Positions 31,715 through 43,105 of a stretch of 64,000 nucleotides of DNA are shown here, in pieces; within the stretch, counting starts at the first letter, position 1, and each line of letters begins with the position of its first letter. This DNA is from Glycine soja. Its lineage: Eukaryota > Streptophyta > Magnoliopsida > Fabales > Fabaceae. The notes under the pieces are model-generated. The model made no database searches. It was not told the origin of the DNA and saw only the letters and a list, made by a program, of their open reading frames with translations. The translations under genes were made by a program, and so were the position numbers. The stretch is from the NCBI RefSeq assembly GCF_004193775.1, contig NC_041007.1, forward strand, positions 23,897,696-23,961,695. The letters run 5' to 3'.

Positions 31715-33580
31715 CTAACGATTTCTAATTATGTGGGCCATTAAGTCTATCATATGCTGACAATAGCCGAGAAGCCCATGAATCTCTTCGGGGGCGGAGT
31801 AGGTGTCTGCCATCGCCTTGGCCTTGGCTAACAATCGGGGAAGTTCTTGACTCCCGTTCAAGGTAAGAGCAAACCGATCCATCCACATGGTTGCCTCTTG
31901 GTGTAAAGAGTCGATCACCCTTCCTCTAGCCTCTTTTTCCGCGTATACTTGGGCATATTCGTCCGCAATCCTATGCTCGTGGGCCGCGGCTAGACCTAAC
32001 TCTTCTTGGTACTTGGCGATGATAGCTAGCATGTTGGTCTCCGTCTCGCATAAACGCTGAGACAAGCTTCTTTTGGACCTTGAACAGGCAACTAACTCCT
32101 CTTTCAAAACCATGCTATGTGCTCGCGACTGGTCCCTTTCTTCCTTTCGCAACTTGAGTTCACTATTGCTACCCCATAGAGCTCCGCGAAATTTGTTCCA
32201 GCCATACTCTTCCTTGCGAGCCCTCTTGGTCTCTTGTTCAAGGGCTCTTGCGGTAATTGCATTCTCTTCCCGTAACCCGGCACACTCCTTCCGAACGTGT
32301 GTAGCGGCCAACTTGAACTTCTCCTTGGCAAGTTTTGCCTTTCCTAACTCGTTTTTGAGAGCTTGGACTTCTTCGTCCTCTTCCGGTGCTTCAAAACTCT
32401 CTTTGCTGACGACTTTTAACTTGGCGAGCCAATCTAAACCTCGTATATGAACTTTCAGCCATTCGTGGTACCCACCAATGATGCCATTACGAATGCCTCT
32501 AAGCTCTTGATCTTTCTTTAACGGGGTTTCCCACGCCTTATGGATTCTTTGTATAGTCTTGGAATTTTGTGCGCCGAAATCCCTCACAAGGAAAGGAGAC
32601 ATGCTTTCTTCCGTCGGTGCTCCCCTCATGGGGTACCCTAGTTGTCTTATAGCGAGCGCGGGATTGTAGTTAATACAACCCCTCGTTCCTACCAGCGGAA
32701 TGTTTGGGTATCTTCCACATGAGAAAAGGAATCCTTCTTTTCCTTCCTTCCATCGGGGGAACCAACTGATTGTTCTACCTCCTATCCCGGCCAAGAGCTG
32801 GTCCCAATCTATTCTCCTTTTTTCAGTACACGAGCGATGGCTCAGGAGCGGACATGGATGTCTTGTGTCTTGTTGGAACAAGTGTGAAACCAACCAAACA
32901 CAGAGGGCGGGTAAGCAACAGATGATCCGTGCGCTACTCTTTTCGCACCTTCGGTCAAATGTGTCAAATAGATCTGCCAAGACAGCTACCACCGGACTTT
33001 CCTTGCTATGGTGGTAGGCAAGGAAAGCGTCAATTGCTGCTAGGTCTACCAAACCATCCACGTTTGGAAAGAGGACGACCCTAAAAATTAGCAAAGCTAA
33101 CACATCCATAAACGGGACCCAGTCTCCTTGATTGGCCATACCCCTCGCCTTGTCTTCTAGGTACTTCTGTGGTAGGCCCGCTATGCTGTTCCGAGTCTGT
33201 TTTATGCGGTCCAAACCTCTTGCTGAATCCTTGACCACAGTTGCAATTCTGCTCAAAGAGGGGAGATACCCGGAGGAAAGATATGGTTTTCTTCCCCCGA
33301 GAGGACATCCTAGAATTTCCTCAAATTCTTCAATGGTTGGTACTAATTGGAAGTCTGCGAATGTGAAGCACCTCAAAGGCTGGTCGTAGTATTGGGTAAG
33401 TGATGCAATGGCTTCTATGGACACCTCTGCTATGGTCAACTCTAAGATCTTTCCGTAAGTCTTGCGGAAGGCTTGCATTTGGAGGGGTTCCATCAACCGC
33501 CCTAATTCCTTGATGCTGGTGGTATCTAGGCTTTTGACCTTGACTTGGTAGAACCTCTTGCCGGTTTGATTTGTTCCCAT
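31715..33580 (-). CDS. Gypsy-A ORF1 (DUF7745-like, coiled coil), right copy
   Basis: 621 codons from the ATG at 33580 (MGTNQTGKRFYQVK); the open frame above it uses non-ATG codons. The N-terminal half (about 30-330) contains LTQYYDQPLRCFTFADFQLVP, EEILGCPLGGRKPYL and VDLAAIDAFLAYHH, like DUF7745 and distantly the plant mobile domain. A central PNIPLVGTRGCINYNP and QLGYPMRGAP are conserved in Gypsy-B and Gypsy-C. The last third is a charged coiled coil ending CQHMIDLMAHIIRNR. It lies upstream of gag, 237 bp away. Role unknown; conservation in three elements argues that the element keeps it under selection. Confidence 0.78.
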   Translation of the reverse strand: MGTNQTGKRFYQVKVKSLDTTSIKELGRLMEPLQMQAFRKTYGKILELTIAEVSIEAIASLTQYYDQPLRCFTFADFQLVPTIEEFEEILGCPLGGRKPYLSSGYLPSLSRIATVVKDSARGLDRIKQTRNSIAGLPQKYLEDKARGMANQGDWVPFMDVLALLIFRVVLFPNVDGLVDLAAIDAFLAYHHSKESPVVAVLADLFDTFDRRCEKSSARIICCLPALCVWLVSHLFQQDTRHPCPLLSHRSCTEKRRIDWDQLLAGIGGRTISWFPRWKEGKEGFLFSCGRYPNIPLVGTRGCINYNPALAIRQLGYPMRGAPTEESMSPFLVRDFGAQNSKTIQRIHKAWETPLKKDQELRGIRNGIIGGYHEWLKVHIRGLDWLAKLKVVSKESFEAPEEDEEVQALKNELGKAKLAKEKFKLAATHVRKECAGLREENAITARALEQETKRARKEEYGWNKFRGALWGSNSELKLRKEERDQSRAHSMVLKEELVACSRSKRSLSQRLCETETNMLAIIAKYQEELGLAAAHEHRIADEYAQVYAEKEARGRVIDSLHQEATMWMDRFALTLNGSQELPRLLAKAKAMADTYSAPEEIHGLLGYCQHMIDLMAHIIRNR

Positions 33581-34423
33581 GCTTACTAAAGTGAGACAAA
33601 AGCTGGTGCAAATCAAAACTCCGATATCTCATGGGTGGGATGGATGAATGCATGATGGAATGCATATGACACAGATGCAATCTAGGAATGCGGGGGTCCG
33701 GGGAATTTGTCCCCTTCTTAGATACGACGTCTAGGGGTAGCGAAATGCCCCAACGCACGTTTTTAAGAAGGCGACACGGACCCTCCGTTGGTTTGTTTAC
33801 AGTAGGGATCAAGACAGAACCCATATGCAATGCCTATGCAAAAGACACAATGCGGGAATGTGCACAGTATGACAATATTTACCGAACATAAGCAAAAGGG
33901 TATATGATACTCATGCATGGCAGTGTGAAAAATGGCACGCAGCGTGTTTGCTTCGTGCCCCTATTTAAGGGACCTATAAGGGAGAGAACTAACTAGGCTT
34001 TTAGCAATAATCCCCAAGGTAGTTATATCTCTCTTGATGGTTTCTAGAGGTATCATCCCCTTTGAAGAACATATTGTAGCAGTAGGGACTACTAGCAACA
34101 ATAGGTTTTCAAAGAGAAAAGCTCTAGATGAGGGTTCACTGTAATCAAGCAAGTCGGAGACCTAGCATGATCACAGATTCACCTCCACTCCTTATGCTCC
34201 CATGAACCCGGGTATAGGGCCCTTTTTCACTCACAGTGTGTGCAAATAGTGTTGGTGTTTGTGTGCATCAAGTGAATAAATATTTACTTCATGCATACAT
34301 TTAAAACGCACTAAAAGCAACAAAGAGTTTATATACACAAGAACATAATGAAAGGAAACCAACAAAGGGGTAAGTCACGGTAAAACATTGCACAAAATTA
34401 AATGGCCTAACTCTCTAAAAACT
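33581..34423 (-). other. Untranslated leader of Gypsy-A
   Basis: Noncoding between PBS and ORF1. No convincing ORF on either strand and no repeat apart from its partner at 18840-19714. Confidence 0.6.
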
Positions 34424-34442
34424 GTCCCCAGTGGAGTCGCCA
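34424..34442 (-). other. Primer binding site of Gypsy-A, probably tRNA-Arg
   Basis: Minus strand TGGCGACTCCACTGGGGAC, two bases from the LTR end. Its complement ends ...GTCGCCA, a plausible tRNA 3' end; the acceptor stem would pair with GACTCCA, as in a plant tRNA-Arg. Ogre elements are known to use tRNA-Arg. Confidence 0.75.
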
Positions 34443-34444
34443 AC

Positions 34445-36114
34445 TGTCGCAACCTACCCTTCGGCGGGAGGGCGACGCGTGACTCGCGGGATGCGTGTTC
34501 CACGAAAGGAATACGCGCGGAGTCGCCACCAACGTTTATTTGAGGAAAACGTCGGAAAAACCGGAAAAGACGCGATCTACGAACTTTTAAGTGAAAGGTT
34601 CGGGAGTTGTATTTACGCACGGGGAAGGTATTAGCACCCCACACGTCCGCCCCAAGGGACGGCAGCCTTTAATCGAATGTGCAAACATGACTTTGATTTT
34701 TTATGTTCCCTTTTTATGTCTCTATATCCTTTATACCCTTTTTATATTTTCTCTTTTTGTGGTCGACAAGGGTGTTTCCCTTTGCTCCTACGTATTCCTC
34801 AATTTGGGATGAGAAAATCAGACCTACGTAGTTCTTTTTTATCAAGTGATTTTTTTTTACTTTAAGAGGTGATCATTTTAAGGCGTTGGACCTTAAAAAT
34901 GATCCATTTTACTTAGTGAGAAAATGAAATGACAAACTTCAAAAGCCTATTTTTATGGACGAGCTTGACTAGGCGAATTGATTTTAGCCTTTAGTCTCAC
35001 TTTAGTTATTAATCAATTCGATTAAGAATGAGAAATCCCAAAGAGAAAACGTCCGATTGATTTTCCGCTTTATTTTACTAAAAGATGTCTTTTTGATTAT
35101 TATATTATTTCTTACCTCTTTTTGATTTCCAACGTGGTTACGGCACGACCGAACGGTCAGAATTTATTTTAACCGAAGTTAATGGATAATACAATTCAAA
35201 CGTTCGGTGGAAATTTATTTTATTTTTAAGTTAAGCGAGAAATGACTTAAGTAAAATGGCTTAAGCACGTCAACAGGGGGTATAAAAAGTAAACAAAACG
35301 AGAATAAAAATGCACGAAACACAATGTGGACCACTACGGGTACATAGAATGAATCGAAAAGCTTGGTTCGAGGTACTTACCCGTTGAAGATCGAAGAACG
35401 ATGAAGAACGAATGAAGAACGTCGAAGAACGGTTGAAACCTTTGCGAAATTCTTCACGGAAAACGTTACGGAAACGTTTCGGAAGCGCCTCGGCTTAGAT
35501 TTTCTTCACGGAAACGATTTTTCCAAGCAAATTCGAAAGAGAGAGAAGTGCCAAAGGGGTTGAACCCTTTTCTTCTTCACTTCCTCCCCTATTTATAGCA
35601 AAATAGGGGAGGTGGTTGCCGCCCAGCTCGCCCAGGCGAGCTCAGCTCGCCCAGGCGAGCCAGGTTGCTTCCTCCAGAAGCAACAGCCTTCTGGAGGAAT
35701 ATTCTGGAGGGCCCAAGTGGGCCTGGGTGCTATTTGCACCCCCATTTTTACTAAGTACACCCCCCTCTGCTTTTTTTGGTGATTCTTTTTTTCGTAAATT
35801 TACGGAAACTTACGAATTTTGTAACGATACTCGTTTTCTTTCCGTAATGTTACGGAACCTTGCGGATTACATAATCATCCCCTTTTTGACTTACGGAATG
35901 TTACGGAACCTCACTTAATTATGCAACGATGCTTCCATTTGATTTCCGGTGTGTCACGGAAACTTACGAATTGTGCATCAATATTTTTTTGGTTTTTCGG
36001 CATGTCCTGGAATTTCACAAATTGCCTAATGATGGGTACCAAGCACCTCACAAGGACCAAAGAAAGGTCGCATGTCATCAAGCAAAGGTCTCCGGACGAA
36101 ATTAGGGTATGACA
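34445..36114 (-). repeat. Gypsy-A 5' LTR
   Basis: 1670 bp. Plus-strand ends are TGTCGCAACC and AGGGTATGACA, giving TGTC...GACA terminal inverted repeats. It carries TATAAATA (minus, 35597-35590) within an inverted repeat and two GCTCGCCCAGGCGAGC palindromes upstream. A distal part of the same LTR family is present at 41192-41530. The neighbouring base is Gypsy-B protease sequence (TATGGCATGGAGG). Confidence 0.9.
35583..35660 (-). promoter_or_regulatory. Gypsy-A LTR core promoter
   Basis: Two tandem 16-bp palindromes GCTCGCCCAGGCGAGC (35626-35641 and 35645-35660, 19-bp spacing) lie just upstream of TATAAATA at 35597-35590. The TATA box sits inside the inverted repeat CCTCCCCTATTT/AAATAGGGGAGG (35583-35612). 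Transcription would start near 35560 and run toward the PBS. Confidence 0.65.
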
Positions 36115-39100
36115 TATGGCATGGAGGATGGGCAATTCACCAAGATGTCTTCCTCGCCTGATACGATAACCAAATGTCCCTCCACTACGAATTTCAATTT
36201 TTGGTGGAGTGTAGAGGGAACAACTCCCACCGAGTGGATCCACGGGCGTCCCAACAGGCAGCTGTAGGGGGGGTTAATATCCATTATTTGAAAGGTAACC
36301 TGACAGGTGTGAGGGCCTATCTGTACCGGGAGGTCGATCTCTCCCCTAACCTCTTGGTGGGTGCCGTCGAAGGCACGAACCACCATGGAACTTGGCTTTA
36401 GATGGGAAGCATTAAACGGTAATTTCTCCAAAGTGCTTTTGGGCATCACGTTTAAACTGGAACCATTATCGATGAGCACCTTGGCCACAACGTGGTCCAT
36501 ACACTTGACTGATACATGCAAAGCCTTGTTATGCCCACTTCCCTCGGCAAGGATTTCTTCTTCGGCGAAGGCGAGATAGTTGTTGGCGGTGATATTATTG
36601 ACGAGCCCTCCAAAGCCTTCTACAGAGATATCTTGGGCCACATGGGCTTCATTCAAAACCTTTACTAGCAAAGCCCGATGAGGCTCCAAGCTCATGAGTA
36701 ATTCCAACAACGAGACCCTGGCCAGGGTTTTGTTGAGCTGCTCAATAACCTTGAACTCGCTTTGCTGAATTATGCGGAGAAACTTGCTGGCTTCCTCTAG
36801 CGACACCTCCTTCTTGCCATAGCCATCCCTTTTCTCCGGAAGACCCTTCACCGGAATATCCTCATTAGGAGTGAGGGGAATTTTATCATCTTGTTCTTCC
36901 ACTACCTATGCCTTCCCCTTAACGTTCGCAGGTTGAATTGGTAGGTCGGGGGGCGCAAACACGCGACCGCTGCGGGTCACACCGCTCAGCCCCGTGATAT
37001 TGGTTACCTTGGTCGACAATGAACTGATGTCGGTGGCTTCTTCTTCCCTTTTGTTCGGAGGTGTGTACCTCCATGGGACTGCGTGGCCTTTTTGGTATGG
37101 GAAAGGGACAAGTTTAGCTGCCGAGGGGTATCGGGGCTTTTATGAAGCTGCGCCCTTGGTGAAGTATATCACCAAAGGTTTAGGCCTTCCGAAACTTCTC
37201 TCATCCGCGGACTGCATACATATATGCTGCTCTTCCCTTCCCTCATTGCTGACTTCCAGCCAACCTTGATCTATCATCCTTTGCAAAAGGTCCTCCACTG
37301 CCAAACATGTTTCCATGTTATGTAGCTCGCCGGGATGCAACAGACAAGAATCCTCTTCATGCCCACCGTGGGGAATTACACCCCCCTTTTGTAGGGCCTC
37401 ATAGATAAACCTCCTAGGGGTCACTATGTCCCTTAAAGGTTTAGACCTGCGCGGCCTATCCGACTCAATGGCATTAACCACTCCCCCTCCATGATTGGCG
37501 AGCGGGTTGGTTTTCACGTTGGGCTGATCCTCTTGAAATGTTAGCCATCCGGCGTCTATCAAATGTTGGACCTTGTATTTAAGGGACAGGCATTTTTCGA
37601 TGGAATGGCCTGGGGTTTTCCCATGGTACGCGCAAGTGGCGTTAGGATCATACCACTTTGGGAAAGGGGGTTGGAAGATCTTCCCGGGAGTTATTATAGC
37701 CAGTTGGTTGGCGATGAGGGACGACATGAGGTCCTCGTACGTCATTGGGAGTGGGGTGAATTCTGGAATTGGCCTCGGGGGATAGTTCCTCATTGCATTG
37801 GAACTAGTGCCAAAGTGGGCATTGCCGGCCGGGCGATTCGTGGTTGGAGCCGGAGCTTGGGGAGCCTCGCTCTGGATGGGGGCGGGCGCCCTAGGCTATA
37901 CGGGTGCTGAACTGGAGGAGTTCCTGGTGCGAGCTGAGAAGCTCGGATGATGTTGCGCGTATTGATGTGTACCATGAGATGTCTGCGGGGGTTTGACCCA
38001 TGCGGGCGCCGAAGTGACGGCGTGGGCATCCCCCTTCTTTCTTTTTGCCCTAGTTGCTCCGATTCTTTTAGCATTGGTACTTGTGGAGGAAAGGTAATCG
38101 AACTTCCCTCTTTTCAACCCTACTTCGATTCTTTCCCCGACGAATACTAGGTCCGCGAAGCTGGACGACATGTAACCTACCAACTTCTCATAGTAAAACA
38201 CTAGCAAGGTGTCGACCATCATGGTGATCACCTCCCTTTCGACCATGGGAGGGGCCACTTGTGTTGCCAGGTCTCTCCACCGCTGTGCGTATTCTTTAAA
38301 GGTCTCACCTTCCTTCTTGAACATATTCTGTAGTTGAGTACGATCGGGAGCCATATCGGAATTATACTGATATTGCCTTAGGAAAGCAGTAATCAGGTCC
38401 TTCCAAGTACGGATGCGGGAAGCTTCCAGATTAGTGTACCAAACAACTGCGGCTCCGACCAAGCTATCTTGGAAAGAGTGTATTAATAGCTTCTCATCCC
38501 TAGAGTGCGCGCCTATCTTGCGACAATACATCTTGAGATGGTTCTTGGGACAAGTCGTCCCTTTATACTTGTCGAAGTCCGGCATCTTGAATTTTGGGGG
38601 GATAACAACATCCGGTACCAAGCAAAGATCTGTCATGTTCGCGAATGGATAGTCACCAAAGCCTTCAACAGCCCTCAATCTCTCCTCGAGGAGATCGAGT
38701 TTCCTTCTTTCTTCGGCCGCCGAGGGTGGTCCTTCCGTGGACAAGAATACTGGCTGTGCTGTGAGGTTATGCTGAGGCAATGTGTTGGGTGTCGGCCCCT
38801 CGACGGGGATCGGGGGATAGAAATCAACATCCCCTTGGGAATGCTCTTGATGATCTTCATGGGCCTCGTGGGGCTGTTGAGGAGGCTCCCCTTCAAGGAT
38901 GGGGGAAGAGACATGACCCGCATCATCTTGCATGACTTGCAGCGTGTAATTAGGCGACAATCCATAAAGGTAAGCCACCTGGTTGTATCCCAAATGGGGG
39001 TTGCTGTTGTGCCCTAGTGTGCTCCTTCCTCGTCCTACCGTATTTGGGGGAGGTTGGTGCGCGGTAGCTAGGAGAGTTGGGTCTGCTTCGATAGCCGAAC

Positions 39101-39239
39101 TAACGGCGGCAGCGGTGGCCATGTTTTTCTCCATGAGTTGCCTCATTCCTAACATGGCCTCCATCATGGAAGCCATTTGTTCTTTCAGGGCCGACATGTC
39201 GGCTTTCATCTGTTCATGCGTCTCCTTTTGATCACCCAT
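36115..39239 (-). pseudogene. Gypsy-B gag-protease with three nonsense mutations
   Basis: ATG at 39239 (MGDQKETHEQ). Same domain order as Gypsy-A: gag core, CHHC knuckles (CAYHGKTPGHSIEKC and CLLHPGELHNMETC) and protease with DNGSS and LLGRPWIH. In-frame stops are at 37896-37898, 37140-37142 and 36906-36908, with no frameshift between them. The frame is cut after CPSSMPYV by the Gypsy-A LTR. C-to-T type stops (CAA/CAG to TAA/TAG) fit decay of methylated DNA. Confidence 0.88.
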
Positions 39240-39469
39240 CGTTCTAGATTTGGATCTGGTGCGATAGGGATGCCTTGGGGCGCGTTTAGTTATGGTGTTT
39301 TTCCTAAAAAACCAAACGTGAGGAGTAGGTAAAAAATAATGAATGCATGTTAGAGATAAAATGCAGGAGTGATTTGATTCGTACTGACTTTTGGAGTAAA
39401 AACATGGGATAAACTCATTTTATTCAAAAAGTTATAACTAGTCAAGATCTGAGTGACAATACAAGTTCC

Positions 39470-41188
39470 CTAGCGGTTTCTAATTATATGGGCCATTAGA
39501 TCTATCATATGCTGACAATAGCCAAGAAGTCCGTGGATCTCCTCGGGGGCGGAGTAGGTGTCCGCCATTGCCTTGGCCTTGGCTAGTAGTCAGGGAAGCT
39601 CTTGACTCCCGTTCAAGGTAAGGGCAAATCGGTCCATCCACATCGTTGCCTCTTGATGTAGCGAGTTGATCACCCTTCCTCTAGCCTCCTTTTCCGCGTA
39701 CACTTGGGCATACTCGTCCGCCACTCTATGCTCGTGGGCCGCAGCTAGATTTAGTTCTTCTTGGTACCTGGTGATGATAGCTAACATGTTGGTCTCTGTC
39801 TCGCATAACCGCTGAGACAAACTTCTTTTGGACCTCGAGCAAGCCTTCAATTCATTTTTCAAGATCAAACTGTCTACTCGTGATTGGTCCTTTTCCTCTC
39901 TTCGTAGTTTAAGCTCGTTGTTGCTGCCCCACAGAGCCCCTCGGAACTTGTTTCGGCCGTGTTCTTCCCTACAAGCCCTCTTGGTTTCTCGTTCCAAGGC
40001 TTTGCTGGTAGCCACATTTACATCTCTCAGTTCGGCATTCTCCTTTTGGATTTTCAGAGCTGCTGATTTGAACCTTTCTTTAACTGTTTGGGCTTGCTCG
40101 AGTTCCACCCTAAGGGCCTGCACCTCTTCGTCTTCCTCCGGTGCCTCAACTTCCTCTCTTTTAGTAGTTTTCAAACTCAAAAGCCAAACCAAACCTTGCA
40201 CGTGGGCTTTCAACCACTTACGGTAGTCACCGATGGGCCTATTGTTACTGCCCCTGAGTTCTTTGTCCTTCTTTTGCAACACCTCCCATGCCTTGCGGAC
40301 CTTCTGAAGTGTCTCCATGTTGGTCTTATTGAAGCCTCGTGAAATGACAGGCGTAAGCTCATCCTCTAGTGGCGCCCCTCTCATAGGGTAGCCAAGTTGT
40401 CTTATAGCAAGAACGAGATTGTAGCTGATGCAACCCCTCATCCCCATCAAGGGAACATTTGGAAATCCTCCGCATGAATTAAGAACTCCGGTTCTTCCTT
40501 CCTTCCATCGAGGGAACCAGTTGACAGATGCTCCTTCTTTGCTTGCTAAGAGTCGGTCCCAATTTGCCCCTCCTTTCTCCATGCATGAACGGTGGCTTTC
40601 TAGCGGGCAAGCATGCCTCACCTCTTGGCAAAAAAGGTGCGAAACTTACCATACATAAAGAGTTCGAGTACAACAAACAATCCTTGTATTGCTCTTTTCA
40701 CATCTTCGGTCAAAGGTGTCATATAAGTCGGCTAGCATAGTGACAACCGGGCTTTCCTTGTGGTTATGATAGGCAAGAAAAGCGTCGATCGCTGCCAGGT
40801 CCACCAACCCATCCACATTCGGAAAGAGGACTCCTCCGAAGATCAACAGTGCGAGAATATCTATGAACGGGGCCCACTCGCCTTTACCTGCCAAGATTCT
40901 TGCTTTTGCCTCCAAATATTTTCTTGGTATTCCAACCACCCCATTTTTGACTTGCTTCCTGTGGTCTAATTCCTGCGCTGAGATTTGGATTATCTTGGAA
41001 ATTCTAGCTAATGAGGGATATAACCCTGAAAAGAGGTATGGCTTCCTTACCCCTAGAGGGCATCCTAGGATCTCTTCAAATTCTTCTACCATAGGTGATA
41101 GCTGGAAGTCCCTAAAGGTGAAGCACCTCAACGGCTGATCATAATACTGGGCAAGGGAGGCAATGGCCTCTGTGGAGACTTCTACCAT
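39470..41188 (-). pseudogene. Gypsy-B ORF1 with stops and lost N-terminus
   Basis: Homologous to 31715-33580 from VEVSTEAIASL to the C-terminal coiled coil. Stops are at 40646-40648 (where Gypsy-A has Leu after CVW) and 39590-39592 (Arg to stop). The first 50 or so codons are replaced by LTR sequence because of the deletion at about 41190. Confidence 0.85.
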
Positions 41189-41191
41189 GGT

Positions 41192-41530
41192 CTGGTTGTT
41201 ATTTGCACAACCCTTTTTACTAAATACACCCCTCTTTTGCTTTTTTGTTGATTCCTTTTCCGTAATGTTAGGAAACTTTATGGATTACATAACGACACTT
41301 ATTTTCTTTCCGGAATGTCACAAAACTTTACGGATTATGCAACAATGTATTTTTTGACTTCTTGAATGTTGCGGAACTTTACGGATTGCGCAACAATGCT
41401 TCCTTTCGACTTCCGGCATGTCGCGGAACTTCATGAATTGCCTAACGATGAGTGTTAAGTACCTCAAAGCGGTCAAGCGAAGGTTGCATGCCACCAAACA
41501 ATGGTCCCCAGAAGAAATTAGGGTATGACA
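41192..41530 (-). repeat. Truncated 5' LTR of Gypsy-B
   Basis: Aligns with the last 390 bp or so of the Gypsy-A LTR, from TATTTGCAC...TACTAAATACACC to GAAATTAGGGTATGACA. The remaining 1.3 kb, the PBS and the leader are missing. Multiple 'cggaa.ttacgga' short repeats typical of this LTR are visible. Confidence 0.85.
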
Positions 41531-41860
41531 ATTGCCCTTCTTTACTTATCTTTTATTGGAGATAAAAGCGAAGTAAAGATAAGACACTAATTTTGTTCGA
41601 GCGGAACATCATTCGGCCGGTCAATATCCCCACCAGCAGAACCTGTCATTCAGAAAGAAAAGAAAAGGCATCAAAAGCGTCAACAAACTTCAGTGTCTTG
41701 AAAGCGAAAAAGTTGGACAACCACGACACTTCCCTACGCCATCGCACTCGATCGTCCCCGCCCAGCAGAGAATAATCTCACGCGTTGTTGGGCTTGAATG
41801 TCTCCGGACGACGAGGGTAAAAACCTGCAAAAATTTTGAAAATGATCAGAATCGAACGAC
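41531..41860. other. Unassigned sequence flanking Gypsy-B
   Basis: Begins right after the LTR end. It holds an imperfect inverted repeat (CTTTACTT...AAGTAAAG, 41541-41577). No ORF is supported. Probably transposon-derived, perhaps an outer part of Gypsy-C. Confidence 0.4.
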
Positions 41861-43105
41861 CAACATCATCCTGATACTATCGAATTCGTTCCCCTTGGTT
41901 GACGAGAGATGCAGATGACCATAAGGTATGTCCGCTTGCCACCTGACTCGTTGTCCATGGATGGCAAAATGTGCAGAAGACGATGTTAGTCTCTGCGCGT
42001 CAACGAACTCATTTGCCCCTGGTTGACAAAAGGTGCGGGTAACCATACAGTACCCCCGCATGTCACCTGACTCCATGGGCCAGGATGACGAAAGGTGCAG
42101 AAGACGATGTTAGTCATTGCGCGTCCTTGGTTGATGAAAGGTGTGGATAACCATAAGGTATTCCCCGCATGTCACCTGACTTCATGAGTCAAGAGGGCAA
42201 AAAACCGTTTCTGTGGATACTCTCTGTAGAAGACGACGTTAGTCTCTGCTTGCTATCGTGCTTTGAGTCTTACGGATAGCAAACGAGACTTATATGGATC
42301 ACCACTTGGGCATCTCCGCCTGCCACCTAAATTCACGGGTTAGGATTAACAGAAATTGTCTTTGTGCGGATAACCACTCGGGGTATCTCCGTACGTCACC
42401 TGACTTCACGGGTCAGGATGACAGGAAGCATGGAAGACGACGTAAATCTCCGCGTGTCAACGGGTTCGTTGGCCGCGATTGACAAAGGGTGCAGAAGACG
42501 ACGTTCGTCTCTGCTTGCTATCGTGCTTTGAGTCTTACGGATAGCGAAATAGTGTTTATACGAATAACCACTTGGGTATCTCCTCCTACCACCTAACTTC
42601 ATGGGTTAGTATTAACAGAAATTATTTGTGTACGGATAACCACTTTGGTATCTCCGCCTGCCACCTAACTTCACGGGTTAGTATTAACAGAAATTGTCTT
42701 TGTACGGATAACCACTCGGGGTATCTCTGTACGTCACCTGACTTCACGGCTCAGGATGATAGAAAGCGCGGAAGACGACGTAAATCTCTGCGTGTCAACG
42801 GGCTCGTTGGCCGCGATTGACAAAGGGTGCAAAAGACGACGTTAGTCTCTGCTTGCTATCGTGCTTTGAGTCTTACGGATAGCAAAAGATTGTTTATATG
42901 GATAACCACTTGGGTATCCTCGCCTGCCACCTAACTTCACGGGTTAGTATTAACATAAATTGTCTGTGTACGGATAACCACTTGGGTATCTCCGCCTGCC
43001 ACCTATCTTCACGGGTTAGTATTAACAGAAATTGTTTGTGTACGGATAACCACTCGGGGTATCTCCATACGTCATCTGACTTCACGGGTCAGGATGACAC
43101 AAAGT
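41861..43105. repeat. Degenerate tandem array with higher-order structure
   Basis: Units share AGACGACGTTAGTCTCTGC, GCTTTGAGTCTTACGGATAGC, GGATAACCACTTGGGTATC and CACCTGACTTCACGGGTCAGGATGA-like blocks. The block with CTTTGAG occurs at 42261, 42526 and 42864, giving 265- and 338-bp spacings; the larger has an extra subunit of about 72 bp. The left part (41880-42200) is more diverged. Ogre-type elements often carry tandem arrays outside the coding region, so it may belong to Gypsy-C. Confidence 0.8.

Larger units (their letters stand above)
1..36114 (-). mobile_element. Gypsy-A: Tat/Ogre-like Ty3/gypsy retrotransposon, 3' end off window
   Basis: Read on the minus strand the order is 5' LTR (36114-34445), PBS, ORF1, gag-protease, intron, RT-RNaseH-aRNaseH-integrase, 3' accessory ORF. 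The upstream extra ORF, the intron before RT and the second RNase H between RT-RH and integrase are hallmarks of the Tat/Ogre lineage. The protease exon is split by Copia-1, and the gag-protease/ORF1 part is present twice plus one damaged copy, probably through misassembly. The 3' LTR is not in the window. Gypsy-A sits inside Gypsy-B; the candidate 5-bp target copy on the right is TATGG at 36115-36119, and its partner lies beyond the left edge. The coding parts are largely open, so the element is young. Confidence 0.85.
36115..41530 (-). mobile_element. Gypsy-B: older Tat/Ogre-like element, split by Gypsy-A
   Basis: Contains protease, gag, ORF1 and the outer end of a 5' LTR, all on the minus strand and all disabled. 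Its RT-integrase half should lie beyond the 3' LTR of Gypsy-A, off the left edge. A deletion fused the LTR end to ORF1 at about 41190. Confidence 0.85.

Noticed and set aside
34424..34442. tRNA gene fragment
   Set aside because: Only the 3' end complement is present at the LTR border, which is a primer binding site.
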